Positions 25,905-34,348 of a DNA stretch of 64,000 nt are shown piece by piece (position 1 is the stretch's first letter; each line of letters starts with the position of its first letter). The translations under genes and the position numbers were made by a program. The DNA lies in NCBI RefSeq assembly GCF_000443165.1, contig NZ_ATJV01000092.1:62001-126000 (forward strand). Direction: 5' to 3'. The DNA is from Thauera terpenica 58Eu (lineage in GTDB: Bacteria; Pseudomonadota; Gammaproteobacteria; Burkholderiales; Rhodocyclaceae). The notes below the pieces were generated by a model. The model was not told the origin of the DNA and ran no database searches. It worked only from the letters and a program-made list of their open reading frames with translations.

Positions 25905-25948
25905 CTTGCGTCACGACCGGACGGCGCTCGAACCCGCGGTGCGCGCAC

Positions 25949-27028
25949 TCAGCCGCCGATGTAGGACATCTCTATTTTCTGCCGTGCTGCCGTTTCTGCG
26001 GTGCGGATCTCGGAGTAGCGGTCATCGCGGTTTTGCCACACCTGAGCGATGGCCGCGTCCACTGCAGCGTCATCCGCACCGGCGCGCAGCAGGCTGCGCA
26101 AGTCGTGGCCGTGCTGAGCGAACAGGCAGGTGTAGAGCTTGCCTTCGGTCGACAGCCGGACGCGGGTGCAGGTGGCGCAGAAGGCCTGGGTGACGGAAGA
26201 GATGACACCGATTTCGCCGCCGCCGTCCCGGTAACGCCAGCGCTCGGCGACTTCCCCGCTGTAGTTGGGGTCCACCGCTTGCAGCGGGTAGAGGCGGTCG
26301 ATGCGGGTGATGATGTCCTGCGAGGGCAGCACCTCGCCCATGTTCCAGCCGTTCGATGCGCCCACGTCCATGAACTCGATGAAACGCAGAATGTGGCCGC
26401 TGTGGCGAAAATGACTTGCCATCGCCTCGATGTCGCCATCGTTGGTGCCGCGCTTGACCACCATGTTGACCTTGATCGGCCCTAGGCCGGCCGCGTGCGC
26501 GGCGGCGATGCCTTCGAGCACCTTCGCCACCGGATAGTTGGCGTCGTTCATGCGGCGAAACAGCGCATCGTCGAGCGCATCCAGGCTCACCGTGACGCGC
26601 TGCAGGCCGACATCCTTGAGCGTGCGCGCCATTTTGGGCAGCAGCACGCCGTTGGTGGTCAGTGTCACCTCCACGCCGTCGAGGCGAGCGAGCATCTCGA
26701 TCAGGCGTTCGATGTTCTTGCGCAGCAGCGGTTCGCCGCCGGTGATGCGGATCTTCTTCACCCCACGATCCACGAACAAGCGTGCAACGCGCAATATTTC
26801 CTCGAAGCTGAGCAGCTCGCGCCGGTTCAGGAAGTTGTAGCTGTCATCGAACACCGCGCGCGGCATGCAGTACACACAGCGAAAGTTGCAGCGATCCGTC
26901 ACCGAGATGCGCAGGTCGCGCAGGCCGCGACCGCGGCGGTCAAAGAAGGCTTCGCCAGCACCCGGGATGTGCGTCGTCGCAGCGCCGTGGATCGGGGCAG
27001 CGAGCTCGTGGATGGGGATCACTTTCAT
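25949..27028 (-). CDS. moaA: GTP 3',8-cyclase MoaA
   Basis: 359 residues. Radical SAM cluster motif CNFRCVYC, the SAM-binding GGEP in [12 protein letters not shown], a second iron-sulfur site [18 protein letters not shown], and the essential C-terminal Gly-Gly (SYIGG). MoaA with MoaC converts GTP to cyclic pyranopterin monophosphate, the first step of molybdenum cofactor synthesis. It seems to stand alone here. It is another GTP-to-pterin enzyme close to the pterin-like cluster, but it is a standard housekeeping gene and does not need to be part of it. Confidence 0.95.
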   Translation of the reverse strand: MKVIPIHELAAPIHGAATTHIPGAGEAFFDRRGRGLRDLRISVTDRCNFRCVYCMPRAVFDDSYNFLNRRELLSFEEILRVARLFVDRGVKKIRITGGEPLLRKNIERLIEMLARLDGVEVTLTTNGVLLPKMARTLKDVGLQRVTVSLDALDDALFRRMNDANYPVAKVLEGIAAAHAAGLGPIKVNMVVKRGTNDGDIEAMASHFRHSGHILRFIEFMDVGASNGWNMGEVLPSQDIITRIDRLYPLQAVDPNYSGEVAERWRYRDGGGEIGVISSVTQAFCATCTRVRLSTEGKLYTCLFAQHGHDLRSLLRAGADDAAVDAAIAQVWQNRDDRYSEIRTAETAARQKIEMSYIGG

Positions 27029-27228
27029 GTTCGGCCAGCATGTGGAGTGGGAGGATTATCGGCAGCAGCACCGGCTGATGCAATAACACAGGTCAAGGAA
27101 TGCCATTTGCCATCGCCGCGCGTACGTGCTTCTTCGACCATCAGCGCTGAGCATGGTGCCCGGGGCGCCCGGAGCCGCGGTGTATCATTCGCCTCCGGAT
27201 CGAACCCGGCTTCTGGAGAACAACAACG

Positions 27229-29670
27229 ATGGCCGAACCCGTGGCCCTGCCGGCATCGGCACTGCGTACTTACTGCGACCCCAGCTGCTTCAGCTTCGAC
27301 AGCACCGACTCCCTTCACGACCCCAGCGGTGGCCATGCCGGCGACCTCGGTCAGGCGCGGGCGGTCGAGGCGATCAAATTCGGTCTCGCCATGGGCCACA
27401 GTGGTTATCACGTCTTTGTGCTCGGCGAGCCGGGCAGTGGCAAGCATGCCACCACCTTTCGCCTGCTGCGCGAGCGCGCCAGCACCGAGCCGGTGCCGCC
27501 GGACCTGTGCTACCTGCACAACTTCGTCGAGGCGCTCAGGCCCAGGCTGCTGACCCTGCCCGCGGGGCGGGGCATCACCTTGCGTGCCCACATGCAGACC
27601 TTCATCCGCGAACTGGGTCCGGCACTGGGTGCGGCGCTGGACAGTGATGCGCACGCCGATCGCGTCGAGGCCCTGCAAAATGCGCACAAGACGCGTGAAG
27701 AAGCCGCGCTGCGCGAAATCGGTGAAGGCTGTGCGGCCGAGGCCATCTCCCTGCTGCAGACTCCCGAGGGTTTCGTGTTTGCGCCCACACGGGAAGGCGA
27801 GGTGATGTCGCCCGAGGCCTTCGAGGCGCTGCCCGCAGACGAGCGTGCCGCCATCGAGGCGCGTGTCACGGTGTGGAGCGAAAAGCTCGAAGACCTGCTC
27901 AACGACTTCCCCGGCTGGCGCAAGGCGGTGCGCGAATCGATCGAGCGTGCCGAGACCGAGGTGCTCGGCCCGGCGCTGTCGCACCTGCTGCGCGAAGTGC
28001 GCGAGGTCCACGCCGACCTGCCCGAGGTGCTGGCCTTTCTCGATGCGGTGGAAAAGGACGTGCTGGACAGCGCGATCCGCGGCACCATGCTCGACGAAGA
28101 GGACGAGGACAGCACCGAGGCTGAAGAGACCTCGCGCTATCAGCGCTATCAGGTCAAGCTGCTGGTCGACCATTCCGCCTCGCAGGGGGCGCCGGTGGTG
28201 TTCGAGAACAACCCCGGCTATGGCAACCTGATCGGCCGCATCGAGCACGTCGTGCATCAGGGCAATCAGGTCACCCACTTCAACTTGATCCGCGCGGGGG
28301 CGCTGCATCGCGCCAATGGCGGCTATCTGGTCATCGATGCCGAGCGTCTGCTCACCCAGCCTTACGCCTGGGAAGGGCTCAAGCGCTGCCTGCGCGCGGG
28401 CGAGATCCGCATCGAGCCACCAGCCGAGGCACAAAGCTGGAGTGGCACGCTGACGCTGGAGCCCGAGGCGGTGTCGAGTGCGCTGAAGGTGGTGCTGGTC
28501 GGCGATCGCGACATGTATTACCTGTTGATGGACAACGATCCCGAGTTTGCCGAGCTGTTCAAGGTGGCGGCCGATTTCGATGACGATCTGCCGCGTACAC
28601 CGGAAAATGAATGTGACTATGCGCGTCTGATGGCCTTGCTGGTGCACAGCGCCAAGCTGCTGCCGATCGACCGCAGCGGCGTGGCGCGTCTGGTGGAAGA
28701 GGCTTCGCGGCTGGCTGAGGACGCGGGCAGGCTGTCGCTGAACACGCGCATGTTGTCGGACCTGATGCGCGAGGCCGACCACCATAGCCGCCTGAAGGGG
28801 CTGGCGATGACGGGCAAGCTTGAGGTCGAGACCGCGCTCGAGGCGCGCGCGCGCCGCTCCAGCCGTTACCCCACCCGGGTGCGTGAATCCATTCTCGAAG
28901 GCACGACGCTGATCTCCACTGAGGGCGAGCGCGCTGGCCAGATCAACGGTCTGGTGGTGGTCGAACTCGCGGGCGAGCGTTTTGGCCACCCGGTGCGCAT
29001 CACGGCCACGGTGCGCCTGGGCGAGGGCGATGTGGTCGACATCGAGCGTGAGACCGAGCTCGGTGGCGCCATCCATTCCAAGGGCGTGCTCATCCTGTCG
29101 GCCTTTCTCGCCTCACGCTATGCGCGCCACCAGCCGATGTCCTTGTCGGCAAGCCTGGCATTCGAGCAGTCCTATGCGCCGGTCGAGGGTGACTCCGCTT
29201 CACTGGCGGAGTTGTGTGCGCTGCTCTCGGCGCTGACGCAGATCCCCATCCAGCAACGCTTTGCGATCACCGGCTCGGTGAACCAGTTCGGCGAGGTGCA
29301 GGTGATCGGCGGCGTCAATGAGAAGATCGAGGGCTTCTACGAACTGTGCAAGGCGCGTGGGCTGGATGGCAGACATGGTGTGGTCATCCCCGCCGCCAGC
29401 GTGCGCCACATGATGCTGCGCGAGGACGTGGTGCAGGCCGCGGCCGCGGGGCTGTTCCACATCTATGCGGTGAAGACCGTCGATGACGCGATGACCGTGC
29501 TCACCGGTGTGCCCGCGGGCGAGCCCGATGCGAAGGGGGTCATCCCGAAAGGCACGCTCAACCACAAGGTGGCCACCGTGCTCGCGGAGATGACGGCAGC
29601 ACGTCACGCCCATGCCGATATCGAAGGCTTGGCCGGATCGCGCCAGCATAGACGGCGTCACGGCGCCTGA
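27229..29670 (+). CDS. Lon-related ATP-dependent protease (AAA plus S16 domain, AsrA/LonB-like)
   Basis: 813 residues. An N-terminal AAA region has the atypical P-loop LGEPGSGKHATT (His where Ser/Thr is normal) and the GGYLVIDAERLL strand. The C-terminal Lon S16 protease domain has the catalytic Ser in VEGDSASLAELCALLSA and the Lys in IGGVNEKIEGFYE. The length and order match the Lon-like family that includes Pseudomonas AsrA (heat-shock/aminoglycoside response), not housekeeping Lon, which has an N-terminal LON domain. It probably degrades damaged or regulatory proteins in the cytoplasm. It diverges from moaA with 200 bases between, and a GGAG site precedes the ATG. Confidence 0.88.
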   Translation: MAEPVALPASALRTYCDPSCFSFDSTDSLHDPSGGHAGDLGQARAVEAIKFGLAMGHSGYHVFVLGEPGSGKHATTFRLLRERASTEPVPPDLCYLHNFVEALRPRLLTLPAGRGITLRAHMQTFIRELGPALGAALDSDAHADRVEALQNAHKTREEAALREIGEGCAAEAISLLQTPEGFVFAPTREGEVMSPEAFEALPADERAAIEARVTVWSEKLEDLLNDFPGWRKAVRESIERAETEVLGPALSHLLREVREVHADLPEVLAFLDAVEKDVLDSAIRGTMLDEEDEDSTEAEETSRYQRYQVKLLVDHSASQGAPVVFENNPGYGNLIGRIEHVVHQGNQVTHFNLIRAGALHRANGGYLVIDAERLLTQPYAWEGLKRCLRAGEIRIEPPAEAQSWSGTLTLEPEAVSSALKVVLVGDRDMYYLLMDNDPEFAELFKVAADFDDDLPRTPENECDYARLMALLVHSAKLLPIDRSGVARLVEEASRLAEDAGRLSLNTRMLSDLMREADHHSRLKGLAMTGKLEVETALEARARRSSRYPTRVRESILEGTTLISTEGERAGQINGLVVVELAGERFGHPVRITATVRLGEGDVVDIERETELGGAIHSKGVLILSAFLASRYARHQPMSLSASLAFEQSYAPVEGDSASLAELCALLSALTQIPIQQRFAITGSVNQFGEVQVIGGVNEKIEGFYELCKARGLDGRHGVVIPAASVRHMMLREDVVQAAAAGLFHIYAVKTVDDAMTVLTGVPAGEPDAKGVIPKGTLNHKVATVLAEMTAARHAHADIEGLAGSRQHRRRHGA

Positions 29671-29700
29671 GGGGGCTGATCCTGGGGTTGTTCCAATAAG

Positions 29701-29738
29701 GACAGTGCCGCGATACGCAGGTCGATCGCGGCACTGTC
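29701..29738. terminator. Hairpin between Lon-like and yjdF-like genes
   Basis: A perfect 14-bp inverted repeat, GACAGTGCCGCGAT (29701-29714) and ATCGCGGCACTGTC (29725-29738), with a 10-base loop, followed by GTTTGTG. It lies between convergent genes and is a likely bidirectional terminator. Confidence 0.65.
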
Positions 29739-29752
29739 GTTTGTGCACACCC

Positions 29753-30382
29753 TTACCGGTTCCTCGCCTTCTGCATCCGTGCCAGTTGTCTGTCGTGCCA
29801 GGGGCCGAGCAAGGCCTGTGCGGCGAGCGCTCCCAGGAGTGCCATCATCATGTCGGCCTGGGCGTCCCATGGGTCGCCCTGCATGCCAAGGAACTCCACC
29901 GAGCCGTCGCCCCAGAACACGGCGGCTGCCCATTCCACCAGTTCGTAAATGGCGCTGATGCCCAGGCAGCTCAGCGTCACGACGCAGAAGAGCCATTTTC
30001 CAGGCCGCAGTGGCGAGGTGCGCAGCAACAGTTCGCGACCGAGGATGGCGGGTGTGAGGCCCTGAAAGAAGTGGCCAAAGCGGTCGTAAGGGTTGCGCGC
30101 CAGTTCGAACATCTCTTGCACGACGGCGCCGAGCGGCACGCGCGAATACGTGTAGGCACCGCCCATGATCAGGATCAGTGAAAAGAAGGCGATCAGAGCG
30201 TAGCTGAGGGGTGTGAGTGGAAAGCGACGGGCGGTGGCGACCAGGATGGGCAGGGCGATCAGCACCGGCATCACCTCGGCCCACCATATCCCGCGGTCGT
30301 GGGGCGCGAGACTGGACACGGCGAGCGCGGCGAGGACGAGGGTCAGCAGGGCGACGCGCAAGCTCATCGGGAAACCCGTCAT
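29753..30382 (-). CDS. DUF2238 inner membrane protein (YjdF-like)
   Basis: 209 residues from MTGFPMSLRV, exactly the length of E. coli YjdF. There are about six transmembrane helices; the loop NPYDRFGHFFQGL and the stretch EFLGMQGDPWDAQADMM are typical of the family. The function is unknown. The start overlaps the stop of the 2H-phosphoesterase gene by ATGA (30379-30382), so the two are translationally coupled. The in-frame extension upstream of this ATG is antisense-like and discarded. Confidence 0.82.
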   Translation of the reverse strand: MTGFPMSLRVALLTLVLAALAVSSLAPHDRGIWWAEVMPVLIALPILVATARRFPLTPLSYALIAFFSLILIMGGAYTYSRVPLGAVVQEMFELARNPYDRFGHFFQGLTPAILGRELLLRTSPLRPGKWLFCVVTLSCLGISAIYELVEWAAAVFWGDGSVEFLGMQGDPWDAQADMMMALLGALAAQALLGPWHDRQLARMQKARNR

Positions 30383-31068
30383 GGCCAGGAAAACGGCAGT
30401 ATGCCCGTCTGCTGCGTGAGCAGCGCGGGTGGCGTGGTGGCGAAGTCGAAATCGGCGACCCGCGTCAAGCGGCCGCCGATCTGTGCGCTGGCGTAGGCGA
30501 ACAGGCTGAGGCGCGAGACCTCGACACGGAGTGGTGCGCCCGGCGCGAAGCGGGCCAGCTCGGCCTCGATCTGCGCCAGGGACCAGGCATCGGCATACAG
30601 ACCAATGGTGACGTGGGGCCGGTAATCGGTGCGCGCAAGCGGATGTGGGCACAGGTCCAGGCTGGTGCGCAGGCGCTCGATGTGCCCGCCGTCGTCGGCC
30701 ACGCTGAGGTAGGGCGCGGAGCTGAAGCCGTCCAGGGCGCCGATCGCTATCGTGAACGCTTGTGGGCGCAGCCGATGCAAGGCCTCGATCTGCTGGTGCA
30801 GGATTTCGGCACCGAAGTCATCGAGCTGGCGCGGAGCCGCGCTCGGAAAGCCGCACAGGCTGAGGGTGATGTGAGGCTCGCGCACGTAACCGGCGAGCAG
30901 CCGCGTGGACAGGTGACGCTGCGCCGCCGCCACGCGCTGGCGTACGGGTTCCAGGTCCACATCCAGCGCCCACAACAGATAGTGCGGCCGGCCGAGGTGC
31001 CACTCGGGGAAGTCGCGCTGAACGTTGCGGATGGTTTTGGCGCTGGATGGGCTGAGGGTGTCTTGCAT
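30379..31068 (-). CDS. 2'-5' RNA ligase-like 2H phosphoesterase
   Basis: 229 residues. The two catalytic HxT motifs of the 2H superfamily are present: EPHITLSLCG at about residue 64 and RPHVTIGLY at about residue 149. Members hydrolyse cyclic phosphodiesters of nucleotides or RNA ends (ThpR-type cyclic phosphodiesterase activity). Soluble and cytoplasmic. It is coupled by a 4-bp overlap to a YjdF-like membrane protein, an unexplained partnership. I leave the symbol empty because the N-terminal part (residues 1-40) is longer than in ThpR. Confidence 0.8.
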   Translation of the reverse strand: MQDTLSPSSAKTIRNVQRDFPEWHLGRPHYLLWALDVDLEPVRQRVAAAQRHLSTRLLAGYVREPHITLSLCGFPSAAPRQLDDFGAEILHQQIEALHRLRPQAFTIAIGALDGFSSAPYLSVADDGGHIERLRTSLDLCPHPLARTDYRPHVTIGLYADAWSLAQIEAELARFAPGAPLRVEVSRLSLFAYASAQIGGRLTRVADFDFATTPPALLTQQTGILPFSWP

Positions 31069-31150
31069 GGCTGCCTGGATGGGCCGCGGCTTCGTTCATG
31101 GACAAAAGTCTTCCATTCGCAGCGCTTGAGCAGGCGCCGCCATGCGATGC

Positions 31151-32017
31151 TTATCGTGCCTGCGGCGCCTCTGCGCCATCCAGCGCCTTGGCATGGTGAC
31201 GCAGGTGATCGTCGATGAAGCTGGCGATGAAGTAGTAGCTGTGATCGTAGCCGGGTTGCATCCTCAGCGTCAGCGGGTGGCCGGCGGCGGCGGCGGCGGC
31301 CCGGAGCAGCTCGGGCTTGAGCTGTTCGGTGAGAAAGCCGTCCTTGTCGCCCTGGTCGATCAGCAGCGGCAGGCGCTCGCTGGCGGTGGCGATCAATTCG
31401 CAGGTATCCCATTGTTGCCACTGGCTGCGGTCTTCGCCGAGATAGTGGGAGAAGGCTTTTTCGCCCCAGGGGCAGTGCATCGGATTGACGATGGGCGAGA
31501 ACGCCGAGACCGACTGGTAGCGCCCGGGGTTGCGCAGGGCGCAGACCAGCGCGCCGTGTCCGCCCATCGAGTGCCCGCTGATGCTGCGTTGGTTGGTGGC
31601 GGGAAAGTTGGCTTCGATCAGTGCGGGCAGTTCATGCACCACGTAGTTGTACATGTGGTAGTGCTTGGACCATGGTGCCTGCGTCGCATTGACATAAAAG
31701 CCTGCGCCCAGACCAAAGTCCCAGGCGCCTTCCGGGTCGTCGGGCACGTCGGGGCCGCGCGGGCTGGTGTCCGGCGCCACCAGGATCAGGCCTAGCTCGG
31801 CGGCCAGGCGTTGCGCCCCGGCCTTTTCGATGAAATTCAGGTCGGTGCAGGTCAGACCGGACAGCCAGTACAGCACCGGCCGCTCCTCACCCTGCGCTAC
31901 CTGCGGCGGCAGGTAGATGGAGAAGGTCATGTCGCAGTCCAGCGTGTCGGCGCGATGACGAATGCGCTTCAATTCGCCGTCAAAACAGCGCGTTGTGCTC
32001 AGGGTTTCAAAGTTCAT
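31151..32017 (-). CDS. fghA: S-formylglutathione hydrolase
   Basis: 288 residues. Serine hydrolase (esterase D) with the nucleophile elbow GHSMGGHGA, the acid in [10 protein letters not shown] and the His in [10 protein letters not shown]. It splits S-formylglutathione into formate and glutathione, the second step of glutathione-dependent formaldehyde oxidation. It follows the formaldehyde dehydrogenase gene by 54 bases, with a strong hairpin in between that may tune relative expression. Confidence 0.94.
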   Translation of the reverse strand: MNFETLSTTRCFDGELKRIRHRADTLDCDMTFSIYLPPQVAQGEERPVLYWLSGLTCTDLNFIEKAGAQRLAAELGLILVAPDTSPRGPDVPDDPEGAWDFGLGAGFYVNATQAPWSKHYHMYNYVVHELPALIEANFPATNQRSISGHSMGGHGALVCALRNPGRYQSVSAFSPIVNPMHCPWGEKAFSHYLGEDRSQWQQWDTCELIATASERLPLLIDQGDKDGFLTEQLKPELLRAAAAAAGHPLTLRMQPGYDHSYYFIASFIDDHLRHHAKALDGAEAPQAR

Positions 32018-32034
32018 GACGAAGCTCCATTGAA

Positions 32035-32066
32035 GGCTGCAGGGGCCTTGCAGCCCCCCTGCAGCC
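32035..32066 (-). promoter_or_regulatory. Intercistronic hairpin between frmA and fghA
   Basis: GGCTGCAGGGG (32035-32045) pairs perfectly with CCCCTGCAGCC (32056-32066). No T-run follows on the minus strand, so an mRNA-stabilising or partial-termination element inside the operon is more likely than a full terminator. Confidence 0.5.
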
Positions 32067-32071
32067 GTGCA

Positions 32072-33199
<1,128 letters not shown>

Positions 33200-33287
33200 T
33201 TAAAAAAGGTGTGCGCAGTGGGTGCGCGGCGTTGTGCAGTATTGCAAGACTGATTGATCCAATAAATGAATTGTTTTTGATTTTAGA

Positions 33288-33304
33288 ATTCCATTTTATG
33301 GAAT
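33288..33304. promoter_or_regulatory. Palindromic operator between frmA and LysR gene
   Basis: ATTCCAT-TTT-ATGGAAT, a perfect 17-bp palindrome in a very AT-rich divergent intergenic region, about 34 bases ahead of the LysR ATG. Suggested binding site of that regulator. Confidence 0.6.
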
Positions 33305-33337
33305 ACTCGCTGAACCTCCTGTAGTTGGAAAAGCCTG

Positions 33338-34252
33338 ATGTTGAACCGCCTGGAAATGTTGAGAATCTTTTGCACCGCAGCCGAGGCGCGCAATTTCAAG
33401 GAAGCCGCGACCCGTCTCGGCGTTTCGCCGCAGGCGGTGACGCGGGCGGTGAAGGAGCTTGAAGGGCATGTCGGCGAACTGCTCTTCCATCGTAATACGC
33501 GGCACACCCGAATTACAGAATTTGGCGAGCAACTGGCGCTGCGGGCACGGATCGGCCTGCGCACGGTGGACGGGCTCTTTCTCAAGAGCGGGCAGGAGCA
33601 GGACAGCGGCTTGTCCGGACTGGTCCGTATTACCGCGCCGCGGGCACTGGAGCAGGACTATCTGATTCCGGCTCTGGCCAGAATCTGTGGCCAGCACCCC
33701 GGCTTGCAGCTCGATCTGCGCCTGTCCGACCAGTTTGCCGATGTCGTGGATGAGCAGATCGACATCGGTATCCGCGTCGGCTTCATGCGCGACAGTCGTT
33801 TCGTTGCGCGTGCGGTCGCGCAAGTGCCGTTTTACATCGTGGGCTCGCCCGCCTTGATCGCCCGCGTGGGTGAGCCGCACACGCTGCAGGCGCTGGCCGA
33901 GCGGCCGACCACCGTCGCCATCGATCCCAACACCGGCAGGCCCTGGGCCTGGTTTCTCAGCCGCGGGCAACAATGGCTTGCACGCACGCCGGCCTTTGCC
34001 ACCGACGATACGCGCGCCGAAGCCGATGCCGTGGTGGCGGGTATTGGCTTCGGCCAATTGGCCGCCTTCCTCGCCAACCCGCATCTGCGCGCAGGGCGGC
34101 TTGTCGAAGTGCTGCCTGAACTGCGGCCCGAGCCCTGGAGCCTGTCGGTATATCGACCCCAGCGCGGCCCGGTCGCCGCGCGCATTCGCTTGGTGTTCGA
34201 TGGCTTGGTGGAGCATCTGTCCGCCGCTGCGCCAAGCTTTTTGCAGCGCTGA
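33338..34252 (+). CDS. LysR-family regulator next to formaldehyde detoxification genes
   Basis: 304 residues. Winged HTH: LNRLEMLRIFCTAAEARNF, then KEAATRLGVSPQAVTRAVKELE. The effector domain belongs to the CrgA-like branch (GLVRITAPRALEQDYLIPAL, IDIGIRVGFMRDS). Divergent from frmA, so it is probably the formaldehyde or aldehyde-responsive regulator of frmA-fghA. A GGAAAA ribosome-binding site precedes the ATG. The effector is not known from sequence. Confidence 0.85.
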   Translation: MLNRLEMLRIFCTAAEARNFKEAATRLGVSPQAVTRAVKELEGHVGELLFHRNTRHTRITEFGEQLALRARIGLRTVDGLFLKSGQEQDSGLSGLVRITAPRALEQDYLIPALARICGQHPGLQLDLRLSDQFADVVDEQIDIGIRVGFMRDSRFVARAVAQVPFYIVGSPALIARVGEPHTLQALAERPTTVAIDPNTGRPWAWFLSRGQQWLARTPAFATDDTRAEADAVVAGIGFGQLAAFLANPHLRAGRLVEVLPELRPEPWSLSVYRPQRGPVAARIRLVFDGLVEHLSAAAPSFLQR

Positions 34253-34348
34253 TCGGGAGCGGCGTCGCCTGGCAATCTCCAGGCAGAAACGAGTCCTTGC
34301 GGCGCGGACTCCAGTTCTGGCGATCACCAACAGCGGGCGGCTACGATC

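Noticed and set aside
27025-29076. 683-codon open frame on the minus strand
   Set aside because: Antisense to the Lon-like protease; no domain pattern.
30383-30652. 90-residue N-terminal extension of the YjdF-like protein
   Set aside because: Arg/Ala-rich sequence antisense in character and overlapping the 2H-phosphoesterase gene; starting at 30382 gives the exact length of YjdF and an ATGA overlap.
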